From: Peptoniphilaceae bacterium
Lineage (GTDB): Bacteria; Bacillota; Clostridia; Tissierellales; Peptoniphilaceae
Reading direction: 5' to 3'
NCBI GenBank assembly: GCA_028723425.1
Contig: JAQYEZ010000084.1
Coordinates: 1 to 64,000, forward strand
Length of the DNA stretch: 64,000 bases
The position numbers were made by a program, and so were the translations under genes. Below are positions 1 through 7,960 of the stretch, one piece after another (within the stretch, counting starts at the first letter, position 1; every line of letters starts with the position of its first letter). Below the pieces are notes generated by a model. That model saw nothing but the letters and a program-made list of their open reading frames with translations, searched no databases and was not told the origin of the DNA.

Positions 1-890
1 TCATCTAGGACATCACTAGCTGCAAGCCTTCCTACAATCCTATCTCTTAAAGCAAGTTTTTTGTTGTATTTATATCTACCAACTCTTGCTAAGTCATATC
101 TCCTATCATCGAACAAAAGATTATTTATAAGATTTTGAGAAGACTCCAAAGATGCTGGATCTCCTGGTTTTAATTTTCTATAAATTTCAATTAAAGCTTC
201 TTCAGAAGTTTCAGAATTTTCCTTCTCTAGGGTATTTCTTAAATGCTTAGTATCTCCCAAGGCCTCTATAATTTCTTCATTTGTTTCAAATAATAAGGCC
301 CTAACCAAGGTAGTAGCTGGCAATTTTCTTGTTCTATCTAGCCTAACATTTACTGTATGAGAAGCATCAGTATCAAATTCTATCCATGCACCCCTGTTAG
401 GAATAACAGTAGATGAGTACATATTATCTCCGGCCTTGTCAAGTTCACTTGCAAAGTAGACACCAGGACTTCTTACAAGCTGACTTACTATGACCCTTTC
501 TGCTCCATTTATAACAAAGGTAGCAGAATCTGTCATCATTGGGAAATCTCCCATGAAAACTTCTTGTTCTTTTACTTCTTCTGTTTCCTTATTTATCAGT
601 CTAGCCTTTACTTTTAAATCTCTTGAGTATGTTGTGTCACGATCTTTTGATTCTTCTATAGAATATTTTGTTTCTTCATCAAAATCATAGCCTACAAACT
701 CTAAAATAAGTTTTCCGTTGTAATCTTCTATTGGGGAAATGTCTTCAAGGATTTCTCCTAAGCCCTCATCCAAGAACCATTGATAAGAGTCCTTTTGGAC
801 TTTTAAAAGGTTTGGTAAATCAAGGGCTTGAGGAATTTTAGAAAAGCTTACTCTTTCGGTCTTGCCGAAGAACTCTTTATGATATTGCAC
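1..890 (-). CDS. rpoB: RNA polymerase beta subunit, N-terminal part (runs off the window)
   Basis: I translated this strand directly; the reading frame is open from 890 to the window edge, giving about 296 residues of a protein that is normally near 1200. It reads as the beta-subunit protrusion and lobe region, with the family segments [37 protein letters not shown] and [10 protein letters not shown]. The start is taken as GTG at 888-890 because an AAGGAGT ribosome binding site lies about 8 bases upstream. RpoB forms the catalytic core of RNA polymerase with RpoC; the rifampicin-binding region lies beyond the window. In most Firmicutes rplJ-rplL sit directly upstream, but here the upstream neighbour is a nitroreductase and rpoB has its own promoter, so it starts a transcription unit. 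Confidence 0.97.
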   Translation of the reverse strand, partial: MQYHKEFFGKTERVSFSKIPQALDLPNLLKVQKDSYQWFLDEGLGEILEDISPIEDYNGKLILEFVGYDFDEETKYSIEESKDRDTTYSRDLKVKARLINKETEEVKEQEVFMGDFPMMTDSATFVINGAERVIVSQLVRSPGVYFASELDKAGDNMYSSTVIPNRGAWIEFDTDASHTVNVRLDRTRKLPATTLVRALLFETNEEIIEALGDTKHLRNTLEKENSETSEEALIEIYRKLKPGDPASLESSQNLINNLLFDDRRYDLARVGRYKYNKKLALRDRIVGRLAASDVLD

Positions 891-1242
891 TATTTATTAC
901 TCCTTCATCTCTAACACATAGAACTTCATCATAGAAAAAATATCCATACTTATATATAAGCAAAAGTTCATTTTCTATGATTACTGACGATAATAAACAT
1001 TAACTTATGCCTTGTTTTCATCATAAGTGAATATTTATTATGAAAATAAAAAATCTCGCTAAATTAGATTTCTAGCAATTGTTAATTATATCATCCTTTA
1101 CAATTGTTTGTCAACTATTTCTACGAGAATAAGATTAAAAACGTTAAATAAAAAAATATTTATAGTATTATATGATAGAAAATCATTTTGTCAAATTTTC
1201 TTATAAAAAAGCCAGAAAAATTTTCTGACTTTTTATAAATAA
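891..1242 (-). promoter_or_regulatory. rpoB promoter and long leader
   Basis: This 352-base gap holds a strong sigma-A type promoter on the minus strand: TTGACA at 1109-1114 and TATAAT at 1085-1090, separated by 18 bases. It implies a leader of roughly 190 bases before the rpoB start. Within the leader, an AAATCT/AGATTT hairpin followed by a run of T lies just after the predicted transcription start and could be a weak attenuator. A 24-codon reading frame (897-971) ends on the rpoB ribosome binding site. The far end (1204-1236) holds the nitroreductase terminator. Confidence 0.75.
1204..1236 (-). terminator. terminator after the nitroreductase gene
   Basis: The arms AGCCAGAAAA (1210-1219) and TTTTCTGACT (1221-1230) are complementary with one G-T pair. 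Read on the minus strand, the hairpin is followed by a run of six T, directly after the nitroreductase stop. Confidence 0.7.
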
Positions 1243-1752
1243 TTATTCAACATAGTTAATTTTCATATCATGGCTTTTGCCAACAAGTTCATGGTCTATT
1301 TTTCCTACAACAAGACCAGAAATAGGTCTAAAACCATCTGGTAAATTTAGACTTTTTATATAATTAGCACTAGATCCCAAAGCATGAACAAGTCCTCTAA
1401 TGTAGCAAGATCCAAGACCCATTTCTGTTGCCTTTAAACAAATTGTTTGAATAATGCAACCACAATCTTCGTATTCACAAGTATCATTTTTAGATGATGA
1501 AACCATGATAAAACATGGTGCCCCAAATAGTGGGTCTGCCTGTTTATTTAATTTTTCCTTAAACTCATCACTCATCGCTTTTATAACTTCATCATTTGTA
1601 ATAACTGTTATATTTACAGTATCATATGCTCCATGGCCTATTGGAGATGTTTTTGCCGCATCAATTAGTTTTTCTATATCCAAAGAGCTTAATTTTTCAT
1701 CTAAAAATTTTCTTGTAGAAACTCTTTTTTCTAATACTTTATCAAATTCCAT
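1243..1752 (-). CDS. nitroreductase family protein
   Basis: A 169-residue FMN-dependent nitroreductase fold protein. The N-terminal EKRVSTRKF segment is the usual start of the family, where Arg and Ser contact FMN phosphate, followed by IDAAKTSPIGHGAYDT and a C-terminal GLVVGKID segment. The cysteine-rich CEYEDCGCIIQ region sits in the helix that normally lies at the dimer interface. Family members reduce nitro compounds, quinones or flavins with NAD(P)H; the substrate cannot be read from sequence. I start at the ATG at 1750-1752 because AAAGGTGG lies five bases upstream; a GTG nine bases earlier overlaps that site and is unlikely. It is a single-gene unit with its own terminator. Confidence 0.88.
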   Translation of the reverse strand: MEFDKVLEKRVSTRKFLDEKLSSLDIEKLIDAAKTSPIGHGAYDTVNITVITNDEVIKAMSDEFKEKLNKQADPLFGAPCFIMVSSSKNDTCEYEDCGCIIQTICLKATEMGLGSCYIRGLVHALGSSANYIKSLNLPDGFRPISGLVVGKIDHELVGKSHDMKINYVE

Positions 1753-1846
1753 AACTACCACCTTTCAAAAAATATTATAACAAATATATGAATTTTCACC
1801 AATAAAAACCTACTTTTATGATATAATAAATGAAATTGGAGGAGAT

Positions 1847-2659
1847 ATGAAAGTTATTAGCAGATTATTAAATACACTAGCAGGTATTTTTAGAATATTA
1901 ATGACCATGCTATTTTTGTGGGGTATTGTTTTTACAATTTTTGTGGATAGGGATTTATTGACTTCCTTATATGACCTCTTGGGTTTTGATTCTATAGCGC
2001 CAGAGATTATTAAGATAATAACAGCAATTATTTTTGCCTTTTTTTTCTTTATAAATCTTATTGTTTCACAAAGAATATTTAAGGCAAACAAAACAGGAAA
2101 ATATCACATGTCCAATATGTTCTTTGGTTTTGTTTTTCTCTTGATAGATCTTGGCATGTACTTTTTTATAAGAGATAAAAATATATTTTATTTGTTTGGT
2201 TTTTCTCTGCTCTTAATCCTTGGTTCTATGATAGGGCTTGGAGCAAAGGCCAAAGGTTTATATAAAACTGAAGAAAATGAGCAAAGCTTAGAAGATAATT
2301 CTACACAAACTAATAAAGAAATAGAAGAAGAAGAAATTAATGATGCTAAAGACAAAGAAGTTTTAGAAAAAGAAATTTCCCAAACTTCTGATCATAATGA
2401 TGAAGTTTATGAAAACAAAGAGAGCGTAAATGATAATTCTTTGCAAAAAGAAGAGCAACAAGAAAATGAAGATTCATCAAAAGACAAAAATCAAAGCCAA
2501 AAAACTGAAGAAAGTAAAGATAATCCTGTAGAAGAAAAAGATTCTTTGGACTTAGATGAAGCTAGTCAAACAAGTGAAGAAATTAACAAAAATGAAGATG
2601 AAAAATCTGAAATTTTAGAAAAAACTGAAGATAATAAAGAGGATTTGATCAAAGAGTAA
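1847..2659 (+). CDS. membrane protein with acidic, charged C-terminal tail
   Basis: I do not recognise this protein. The first ~140 residues hold four hydrophobic segments (about residues 10-32, 52-75, 85-105 and 112-132). The remaining ~130 residues are an extremely Glu/Lys/Asp/Asn/Ser-rich, low-complexity tail, probably disordered. No signal peptidase site or catalytic motif is visible. A GGAGGAGAT ribosome binding site precedes the ATG, and a TATAAT-like box lies at 1822-1827. The gene is followed by a terminator and then fbp 39 bases later, so it may be separate from fbp or only partly read through into it. The membrane part resembles small multi-pass proteins of unknown function. Confidence 0.75.
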   Translation: MKVISRLLNTLAGIFRILMTMLFLWGIVFTIFVDRDLLTSLYDLLGFDSIAPEIIKIITAIIFAFFFFINLIVSQRIFKANKTGKYHMSNMFFGFVFLLIDLGMYFFIRDKNIFYLFGFSLLLILGSMIGLGAKAKGLYKTEENEQSLEDNSTQTNKEIEEEEINDAKDKEVLEKEISQTSDHNDEVYENKESVNDNSLQKEEQQENEDSSKDKNQSQKTEESKDNPVEEKDSLDLDEASQTSEEINKNEDEKSEILEKTEDNKEDLIKE

Positions 2660-2680
2660 GTATTAGCTTGCTCTTTTTTA
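2652..2680 (+). terminator. terminator between the membrane protein gene and fbp
   Basis: The arms AAGAGTAAG (2652-2660) and CTTGCTCTT (2667-2675) form a 9-bp stem with one G-T pair and a 6-base loop, followed by T residues. The stem overlaps the upstream stop codon. Confidence 0.65.
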
Positions 2681-2698
2681 TTAAAAAAAGGAGGAAAT

Positions 2699-4627
2699 AT
2701 GAACAAAAAATACCTAGAACTTCTCAAAAAAAACTATCCAACAAGACCTGAACTTATGGATGAGTTAATTTCTTTAAATGCCAAACTTTATCTGCCAAAG
2801 GGAACCGAGTACTTCTTCTCAGACTTGCACGGTGAAGCCAGGGCCTTTATACATCTGTTAAGGTCGGCATCAGGCAATATCAGAGATAAAACTAGCCAAT
2901 ACTTTGGCGATACCCTAGTTAAAAAGGACCAAGATGACTTGGCAAATCTAATCTATGAGCCAGAAGAATACTTGCAAAAGCTAAAAGATGAAAAGCAAAT
3001 AGATAATGATTGGTACACCATAACTATACACAGACTTGTAAACCTTTTCAGGTTTGTTTCAACCAAATATCCAAAAACAAAGGTTAAGGAAAAATTTCCT
3101 TCTTCCTATACTGAAATCATAGACGAACTTCTCTATACAAATGATTCAGAGTTTAACAAAAAACTCTACTATGAGAAAATTATAGAAAATATAATAAAAT
3201 ATAAATCCGCCGATGACTTCATAGTCATGTTATCCTATCTAATACAAAGAGTTTCTGTGGATGAACTTCATATAGTAGGGGATATTTACGACAGAGGACC
3301 TGCTCCCCACTTGATAATGGAGGAGTTAATTAACTTTCCTTCTGTAGATATACAATGGGGCAATCATGATATTGGCTGGATGGGAGCTGCTTGTGGTAAT
3401 GTAGCCCTTGTCGCATCATCTATGTGCAATGCCCTTCAATATAATAACTTTGATTTTTTAGAAGAAGGTTATGGCCTAAATTTAAGACCTCTTTATGAAT
3501 TTGCAGTAAAAACCTACAAGGATGACCCCTGCCAAAGATTTATGCCAAAAATTTATGAAGAAAATATCTATGATAAAGTCAATAAAGAGGTCGCTGCCAA
3601 AATGTTTAAGGCAATGTCTATTATCCGATTTAAACTTGATGGTCAACTTATAGAAAGAAATCCAGAATTCCAAATGGATAATAGAAACTTCTTACGTTTT
3701 GTAGATTTTGACAAAATGACCTACAAGGGAGCAAAACTTCTAGATACAAATTTTCCAACCATAGATCCAAAAGATCCACTAAGACTAAGCGAAGAGGAAG
3801 AATATGTAACATCAATCTTACAAAGAGAATTTCTAAAAAATCCTCTCTTGAACAAGCATATCAAATTTTTATACTCCAACGGCTCCATGTACAAAATCTC
3901 CAACGGTTCCCTGCTCTTTCATGGTTGTATTCCTTTAACAGAGGACGGAGAATTTGAAGAATTAACCATAAAGGATAAGGCCTACAAGGGAAAAGCCCTA
4001 ATGGATGTTTTTGAAGCTTGTATAAGGAAAGCTTATTTTTCCAAAGATAAAAAAGGAATTTCCTATGAAAAAGATATAATGTGGTATCTTTTCTATGGAA
4101 AAAAATCTCCACTTTTTGGCAAAAGTCAATATTCCTATTTTGAAAATCTCTTGGTAGATGATGACAGTTTAAAGAAAGAAGTCATGAATCCTTACTTTGA
4201 ACTTTCCAAAGATGAAAAAATATGCGATATGATTTTAGATGAATTTGGCCTTACAGGAGAAAAAAGAAGAATCATAAATGGACATGTTCCTGTAAAAGTA
4301 ATCGATGGAGTAAGTCCTGTTAGGGCAAATGGCAAGCTATATGTTATTGATGGTGGTATATCTAAGCCTTATCAAAATAAAACTGGCATAGCAGGCTACA
4401 CCTTGATGTTTAACTCCCACCACTTGGCCCTTGCAGAGCATCGAAACTTTCCTACAATTAGAAATAACATGGGATCTTATACTCCAAAAATGATTGAAAC
4501 AGAAAAAATGATTCCAAGAATGCTGATAAAGGATACCGATAAGGGATGTGAAATCAAAGAAAGAATCGAGGTTTTAGAAGAACTTTTAAAAGCCTATGAC
4601 AAGGGCATATTGAAAGAAAAGCCATAA
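2699..4627 (+). CDS. fbp: class III fructose-1,6-bisphosphatase
   Basis: The 642-residue length matches the class III FBPase of Firmicutes. The enzyme hydrolyses fructose 1,6-bisphosphate to fructose 6-phosphate and is cytoplasmic and gluconeogenic. The metallophosphatase signature is clear: SDLHGEARAF near residue 41, GDIYDRGPAPH near 193, and QWGNHDIGWMGAACG near 220, with the later metal-site histidine probably in INGHVPVK near 540. The C-terminal half contains the insert typical of this class. An AAAGGAGGAAAT ribosome binding site precedes the ATG. A 13-bp hairpin follows the stop. No gluconeogenic neighbour is present, so the gene appears to be an isolated unit. Confidence 0.95.
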   Translation: MNKKYLELLKKNYPTRPELMDELISLNAKLYLPKGTEYFFSDLHGEARAFIHLLRSASGNIRDKTSQYFGDTLVKKDQDDLANLIYEPEEYLQKLKDEKQIDNDWYTITIHRLVNLFRFVSTKYPKTKVKEKFPSSYTEIIDELLYTNDSEFNKKLYYEKIIENIIKYKSADDFIVMLSYLIQRVSVDELHIVGDIYDRGPAPHLIMEELINFPSVDIQWGNHDIGWMGAACGNVALVASSMCNALQYNNFDFLEEGYGLNLRPLYEFAVKTYKDDPCQRFMPKIYEENIYDKVNKEVAAKMFKAMSIIRFKLDGQLIERNPEFQMDNRNFLRFVDFDKMTYKGAKLLDTNFPTIDPKDPLRLSEEEEYVTSILQREFLKNPLLNKHIKFLYSNGSMYKISNGSLLFHGCIPLTEDGEFEELTIKDKAYKGKALMDVFEACIRKAYFSKDKKGISYEKDIMWYLFYGKKSPLFGKSQYSYFENLLVDDDSLKKEVMNPYFELSKDEKICDMILDEFGLTGEKRRIINGHVPVKVIDGVSPVRANGKLYVIDGGISKPYQNKTGIAGYTLMFNSHHLALAEHRNFPTIRNNMGSYTPKMIETEKMIPRMLIKDTDKGCEIKERIEVLEELLKAYDKGILKEKP

Positions 4628-4633
4628 AAAAAT

Positions 4634-4675
4634 AGACTGTTGCAAAGATAATTAATTTGCAACAGTCTTATTTTT
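4634..4675. terminator. bidirectional terminator
   Basis: A perfect 13-bp stem (AGACTGTTGCAAA at 4634-4646 with its complement at 4656-4668) has a 9-base loop. A T-rich run follows on the plus strand and an A-rich run precedes it, so it can end both fbp and the convergent gene at 4678. Confidence 0.9.
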
Positions 4676-4677
4676 AC

Positions 4678-5490
4678 TTATTTGTCATGGTTGTTTAACC
4701 AACTAACAGCTTTATCAATAGCTTTTTGAGCCATATCTAAGGCTTCGTTTAATTGTTTTTCATATCTTTTTGCTGATTGTGGCATCTTTTTCATTAAATA
4801 TTTGATTCCATCAACCTTTTCCCTATTGGATTTGAGGGCTACTTTTATTTTGTAAACTATATCATTGCCATGGTTTACATCGTTAATCTCTTTAACAATT
4901 TTTTGATACTTATCAAGTATATCTAATACTTCTTTTTCCTTGTAAACCTTATTATCAAGCCAAATACTTTGGTATTCTTTTTCTATCTTATCAGCTGCTA
5001 AGATATAATCTGCTCTATATTTTTTAGGAATAGCTTCAAGTTTATTGGAGCTTATTGCAAGATTTGCTTTAAATAGCTCTGAAAGTAACCTATCTTCTCT
5101 ATAAATATTATTTAAGGTATCAAGTAAATAACTTGACATAGGGCTAAGTTCATCTATTAGATTTTCTAACTCAGCTGTTGTTTTTGCATTAGTTAAAGCA
5201 CTATTTGCCTTGATAAAAGCATCTTCCATATCTGCTAATTCTTTGTCAAAGCTAGCCTTATTAGAAGCACTCGCATCCATATAAGCTCTTGTTTTCTTGA
5301 ATTCTCTAGCAAAACTTATCTTATCTTCTAAGATAGATATTTTAGATTTTAAGGATGTCTTTGCATCTGTAAAGGCTTGATCTTCTTGGCTAGCAGCATA
5401 AGAAACATTTATTGGCAAAGCTTCTAGTTTTTCTGATAAAAATAAACTTGAAAAGCCTAAAGCTAGTACCAAAGATCCTTTCACTAGCAT
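4678..5490 (-). CDS. exported helical protein with C-terminal KKMPxSxKRY module; start region frameshifted
   Basis: This is a helical, Lys/Glu/Ala-rich exported protein of about 270 residues. After a hydrophobic signal segment (VLALGFSSLFLS) come long predicted helices. The last ~50 residues (IKYLMKKMPQSAKRYEKQ and onward) closely match the end of the protein at 6854-7381. Function is unknown; the helices are reminiscent of FIVAR-type surface modules. The start is odd. The only good ribosome binding site, AAAGGGGAAATTT, precedes an ATG at 5502-5504 whose frame stops after six codons. The main frame opens at an ATG (5488-5490) inside the intervening A6 run. One extra A would fuse them into a longer, more typical signal peptide beginning MIKKKMLVKG. 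Alternatives are re-initiation at the overlapping ATG, or a sequencing error. Confidence 0.75.
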   Translation of the reverse strand: MLVKGSLVLALGFSSLFLSEKLEALPINVSYAASQEDQAFTDAKTSLKSKISILEDKISFAREFKKTRAYMDASASNKASFDKELADMEDAFIKANSALTNAKTTAELENLIDELSPMSSYLLDTLNNIYREDRLLSELFKANLAISSNKLEAIPKKYRADYILAADKIEKEYQSIWLDNKVYKEKEVLDILDKYQKIVKEINDVNHGNDIVYKIKVALKSNREKVDGIKYLMKKMPQSAKRYEKQLNEALDMAQKAIDKAVSWLNNHDK

Positions 5491-5627
5491 TTTTTCTTAA
5501 TCATAAATTTCCCCTTTCTATATACCAAAAATATAACTTTTTTGTATAAGCTCTTATTAATATTCTACTACAAATAATAAATAATTCATTTATTAATTCC
5601 TTATATTTTTACCCAATTATTTTATTT

Positions 5628-6740
5628 CTAAATAGCAAAATAATATCTTTTATTTGCTTTGGTCAAATAAAAATACGAAATATTTGACTGAGATTTTTCC
5701 AGAATAATTTTTGTTGCCATAAATTCATGATTATAAGAATTTACCGAACTTGGCCTTTTATAGTCTTTATCTATGCTTCTAGTAGCAGAAATCTTTTGAT
5801 CAGAGATCAAAAAATAGTCGTAGGTAACAAAGTCCTTTTCATTTAATATTTTTTTATCAGATGTAAGAATTGGATCATCCCAGGTAAGGTCAATATTATA
5901 CCAATCATCGTCAATTTTTACCATATTCCATATATGAAGCTGACCATCTGCCTTTATTACTCCTGTAGCATAATATGAACAAAGACCTGCCCTTTTTGCC
6001 ATTATATCAAAAAGTGTGGCATAGGCATTGCATACTCCTCCTTTACCAAAGAGTATAGAAGCTGGAGAATAAACTGAATAGCCATTGGACAAATCATTAG
6101 AATCACCTTTATTATAAGAGTTTCTTTTTACAATAAAATCGTGTATAAGCTTAGTTTTCTCAAGATCTGTCATTTTATTATTAATATTATCATCAACCCA
6201 CTTATTTACAAATTCATCGACTTTTTTCTCATCATCCTTAGTCTGCCTATAGGTCATAGCAAAGTCTACACTTTCTACAAAATTAACTCCATTTTCATTT
6301 GTTTGTTTATAATAGTTGGTTGAAATACTGCAAGCTTTATATATAGCATAATAGAAATATCTATCTGCCTGTAGGGCTTCTTCAAATATTGCATGAATTT
6401 TTTCTTCTTTTATATAATCATTTACTTGTATTTTAAATGTTTGATTTCTCTGTTTAAAATTTTCTTCTATTTCATCCTGAATCCTATCTTCAAGACCTTT
6501 TTCTTTTTTTGAAAGAGCCTTTCTATTTTCTATAAGTTTTTTTGAATCACTTATCCATTTTTCAAGCTTATCTATAGAATTCTTGGAAAATGTATCTCTA
6601 TTGGCTTTTAGCATATAGGAACAAGCTTTAACGTATGCCTCCAAGTCACTATCCTCATCTGCCAAACTTATACTTGGCATTAAGAAAAATACTAGAGAAA
6701 CAAAAAATAAAAATAGCAACCTACTTATTTTATTATTCAT
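5628..6740 (-). CDS. exported transglutaminase-like domain protein
   Basis: A 370-residue protein with a signal peptide of about 27 residues, a helical middle and a transglutaminase-like core. The catalytic triad is visible: Cys237 in GKGGVCNAYATL, His269 in GQLHIWNMV and Asp284 in WYNIDLTWDDP. Proteins of this superfamily in Firmicutes act outside the cell as cysteine proteases or crosslinkers, often on peptidoglycan or surface proteins; the substrate here is unknown. It lies between two related exported helical proteins on the same strand, which suggests a shared surface role, but intergenic gaps of over 100 bases argue for separate promoters. The C-terminal ~70 residues after the core have no recognised domain. 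Confidence 0.85.
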   Translation of the reverse strand: MNNKISRLLFLFFVSLVFFLMPSISLADEDSDLEAYVKACSYMLKANRDTFSKNSIDKLEKWISDSKKLIENRKALSKKEKGLEDRIQDEIEENFKQRNQTFKIQVNDYIKEEKIHAIFEEALQADRYFYYAIYKACSISTNYYKQTNENGVNFVESVDFAMTYRQTKDDEKKVDEFVNKWVDDNINNKMTDLEKTKLIHDFIVKRNSYNKGDSNDLSNGYSVYSPASILFGKGGVCNAYATLFDIMAKRAGLCSYYATGVIKADGQLHIWNMVKIDDDWYNIDLTWDDPILTSDKKILNEKDFVTYDYFLISDQKISATRSIDKDYKRPSSVNSYNHEFMATKIILEKSQSNISYFYLTKANKRYYFAI

Positions 6741-6823
6741 AGTCTATCCCTTTTGTATAATTGATAGATTTACTTTAGCAAAAAATAATGAATTTAGTAT
6801 GTAAATATAGAAATATTAGAAGT

Positions 6824-6848
6824 AAAAAAGAGCTTCTCGCTCTTTTTT
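6824..6848 (-). terminator. terminator after the 6854 gene
   Basis: The arms AAAAAAGAGC (6824-6833) and GCTCTTTTTT (6839-6848) give a perfect stem with a 5-base loop. The T run lies inside and after the stem on the minus strand. Confidence 0.85.
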
Positions 6849-6853
6849 ATATA

Positions 6854-7381
6854 TTATTGATATTTATTTAAAAATGCTTCTGCCTTAGCTATGGAAGCTA
6901 AAGAGTCTTTTTTTGCTTGTTCTATAACATTTTTATATCTTTTTACTGAATTTGGCATTTTTTTCTCTAGATAAGCTATAGTATTTAGTTTACTTTTGAT
7001 ACTTTCTATAGATGCTTTAATAAGTACAATATTTGCTGATGTTGGCAAAAATTTTCTAGCAAGATCTATTTTCTTTGTAGCATCATAAAGTTGTTGACCT
7101 GTAGCTGTTTGGCTATTTACGATTGCTTGACCTTCTTGTATAGCTTTTTCATAAAGATCTACATCCTTTTTTTGAGCATTGCTATATGATTTGGTACTTC
7201 TAACATAGCTTAGATCAGCTAGGGCAAGTTTTAATTGTTCCCTTTGTGATTCAACTGCTGTGTCTGCTGCATAGGCAATATTTGAACCAACAGTTGTTTT
7301 TTGAGTAAAACTTCCAAAAGCGAAACTTGCTGATATAAATAGAGCAAGAGTGCTTGCTAAAATTTTCTTAAATATTTTCAT
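6854..7381 (-). CDS. small exported helical protein, paralogue of the 4678 protein
   Basis: This 175-residue protein has a standard signal peptide (MKIFKKILASTLALFISASFAFG, cleaved probably near residue 39 after AYA). Two helical regions follow. The first has a FIVAR-like spacing of Ala and Leu residues (YEKAIQEGQAIV). The second, YLEKKMPNSVKRYKNV plus about 30 residues, matches the end of the neighbouring exported protein at 4678. No membrane anchor, LPXTG or lipobox is present, so it is probably released or held non-covalently. The family is not one I can name. A terminator directly follows the gene, so it is probably monocistronic. Confidence 0.8.
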   Translation of the reverse strand: MKIFKKILASTLALFISASFAFGSFTQKTTVGSNIAYAADTAVESQREQLKLALADLSYVRSTKSYSNAQKKDVDLYEKAIQEGQAIVNSQTATGQQLYDATKKIDLARKFLPTSANIVLIKASIESIKSKLNTIAYLEKKMPNSVKRYKNVIEQAKKDSLASIAKAEAFLNKYQ

Positions 7382-7460
7382 GATTCCTCCCGTTTTAGCT
7401 ATTTTTATTAGATTTATAACTATAATAACATTAATGCCTTATTATTTCAAACTATCAAAA

Positions 7461-7498
7461 AGGCTCTTGCAAATAAGAAACCTATTTTGCAAAAGCCT
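7461..7498 (-). terminator. terminator after the lipoprotein gene
   Basis: An imperfect long stem (AGGCTCTTGCAAATA at 7461-7475 with TATTTTGCAAAAGCCT at 7483-7498) lies just past the stop codon. On the minus strand it ends in CCTTTTTG. Confidence 0.8.
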
Positions 7499-7505
7499 AG
7501 AGAAT

Positions 7506-7919
7506 TTATTCATTTTTTAATTTATCAACTTCTTTGTTTAATTTTTCAATCAACTGATCAGTTTCATCAAGACTATTTTGAACTTTTTCTTTTTCAGAAT
7601 CAGAATATTGAGGATTTTCTTCAAGTTTCATTTCAAGTGATCTTGCCTTTACCCTAATCTCAAAAATCTTATCTTCCAAATAAGAAATCTTTTCTTCCTT
7701 TGTCATACTCTCATAATCTTTATCGGTATTATTTTCATTATCTTCTTTACTTGATTCTTGGAGAGAAGATTTACTACTTTGACTAGATACAGGTATCATC
7801 TCTTTTGAAGATCCTGATTCTACATTTGTAGTATTTTTTTTACTGTTACAAGCTGAAAGCCCACCCATAGCTATAAGTATGGCTAAAGATAAACTTAAAT
7901 ATTTTTTATTTAATTTCAT
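7506..7919 (-). CDS. small lipoprotein with coiled-coil tail
   Basis: A 137-residue lipoprotein. The signal ends in the lipobox LSAC with Cys24 as the lipidation site. A Ser/Asn/Lys-rich linker of about 50 residues follows. The C-terminal ~70 residues show heptad-like Leu/Ile/Lys/Glu spacing (SYLEDKIFEIRVKARSLEMK and onward), suggesting a coiled coil. No enzymatic motif is seen. It is expected on the outer face of the membrane. It lies in a run of exported-protein genes on the same strand, with 41 bases to the upstream gene's stop, so co-transcription with the 7961 gene is possible. Confidence 0.8.
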   Translation of the reverse strand: MKLNKKYLSLSLAILIAMGGLSACNSKKNTTNVESGSSKEMIPVSSQSSKSSLQESSKEDNENNTDKDYESMTKEEKISYLEDKIFEIRVKARSLEMKLEENPQYSDSEKEKVQNSLDETDQLIEKLNKEVDKLKNE

Positions 7920-7960
7920 ATATACTCCTTTGTAATATATTCTTTAAATTTATGGAGTTT

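Noticed and set aside
1454..1780. Plus-strand reading frame opposite the nitroreductase gene
   Set aside because: It mirrors a clear enzyme gene, has no ribosome binding site, and its product is not protein-like.
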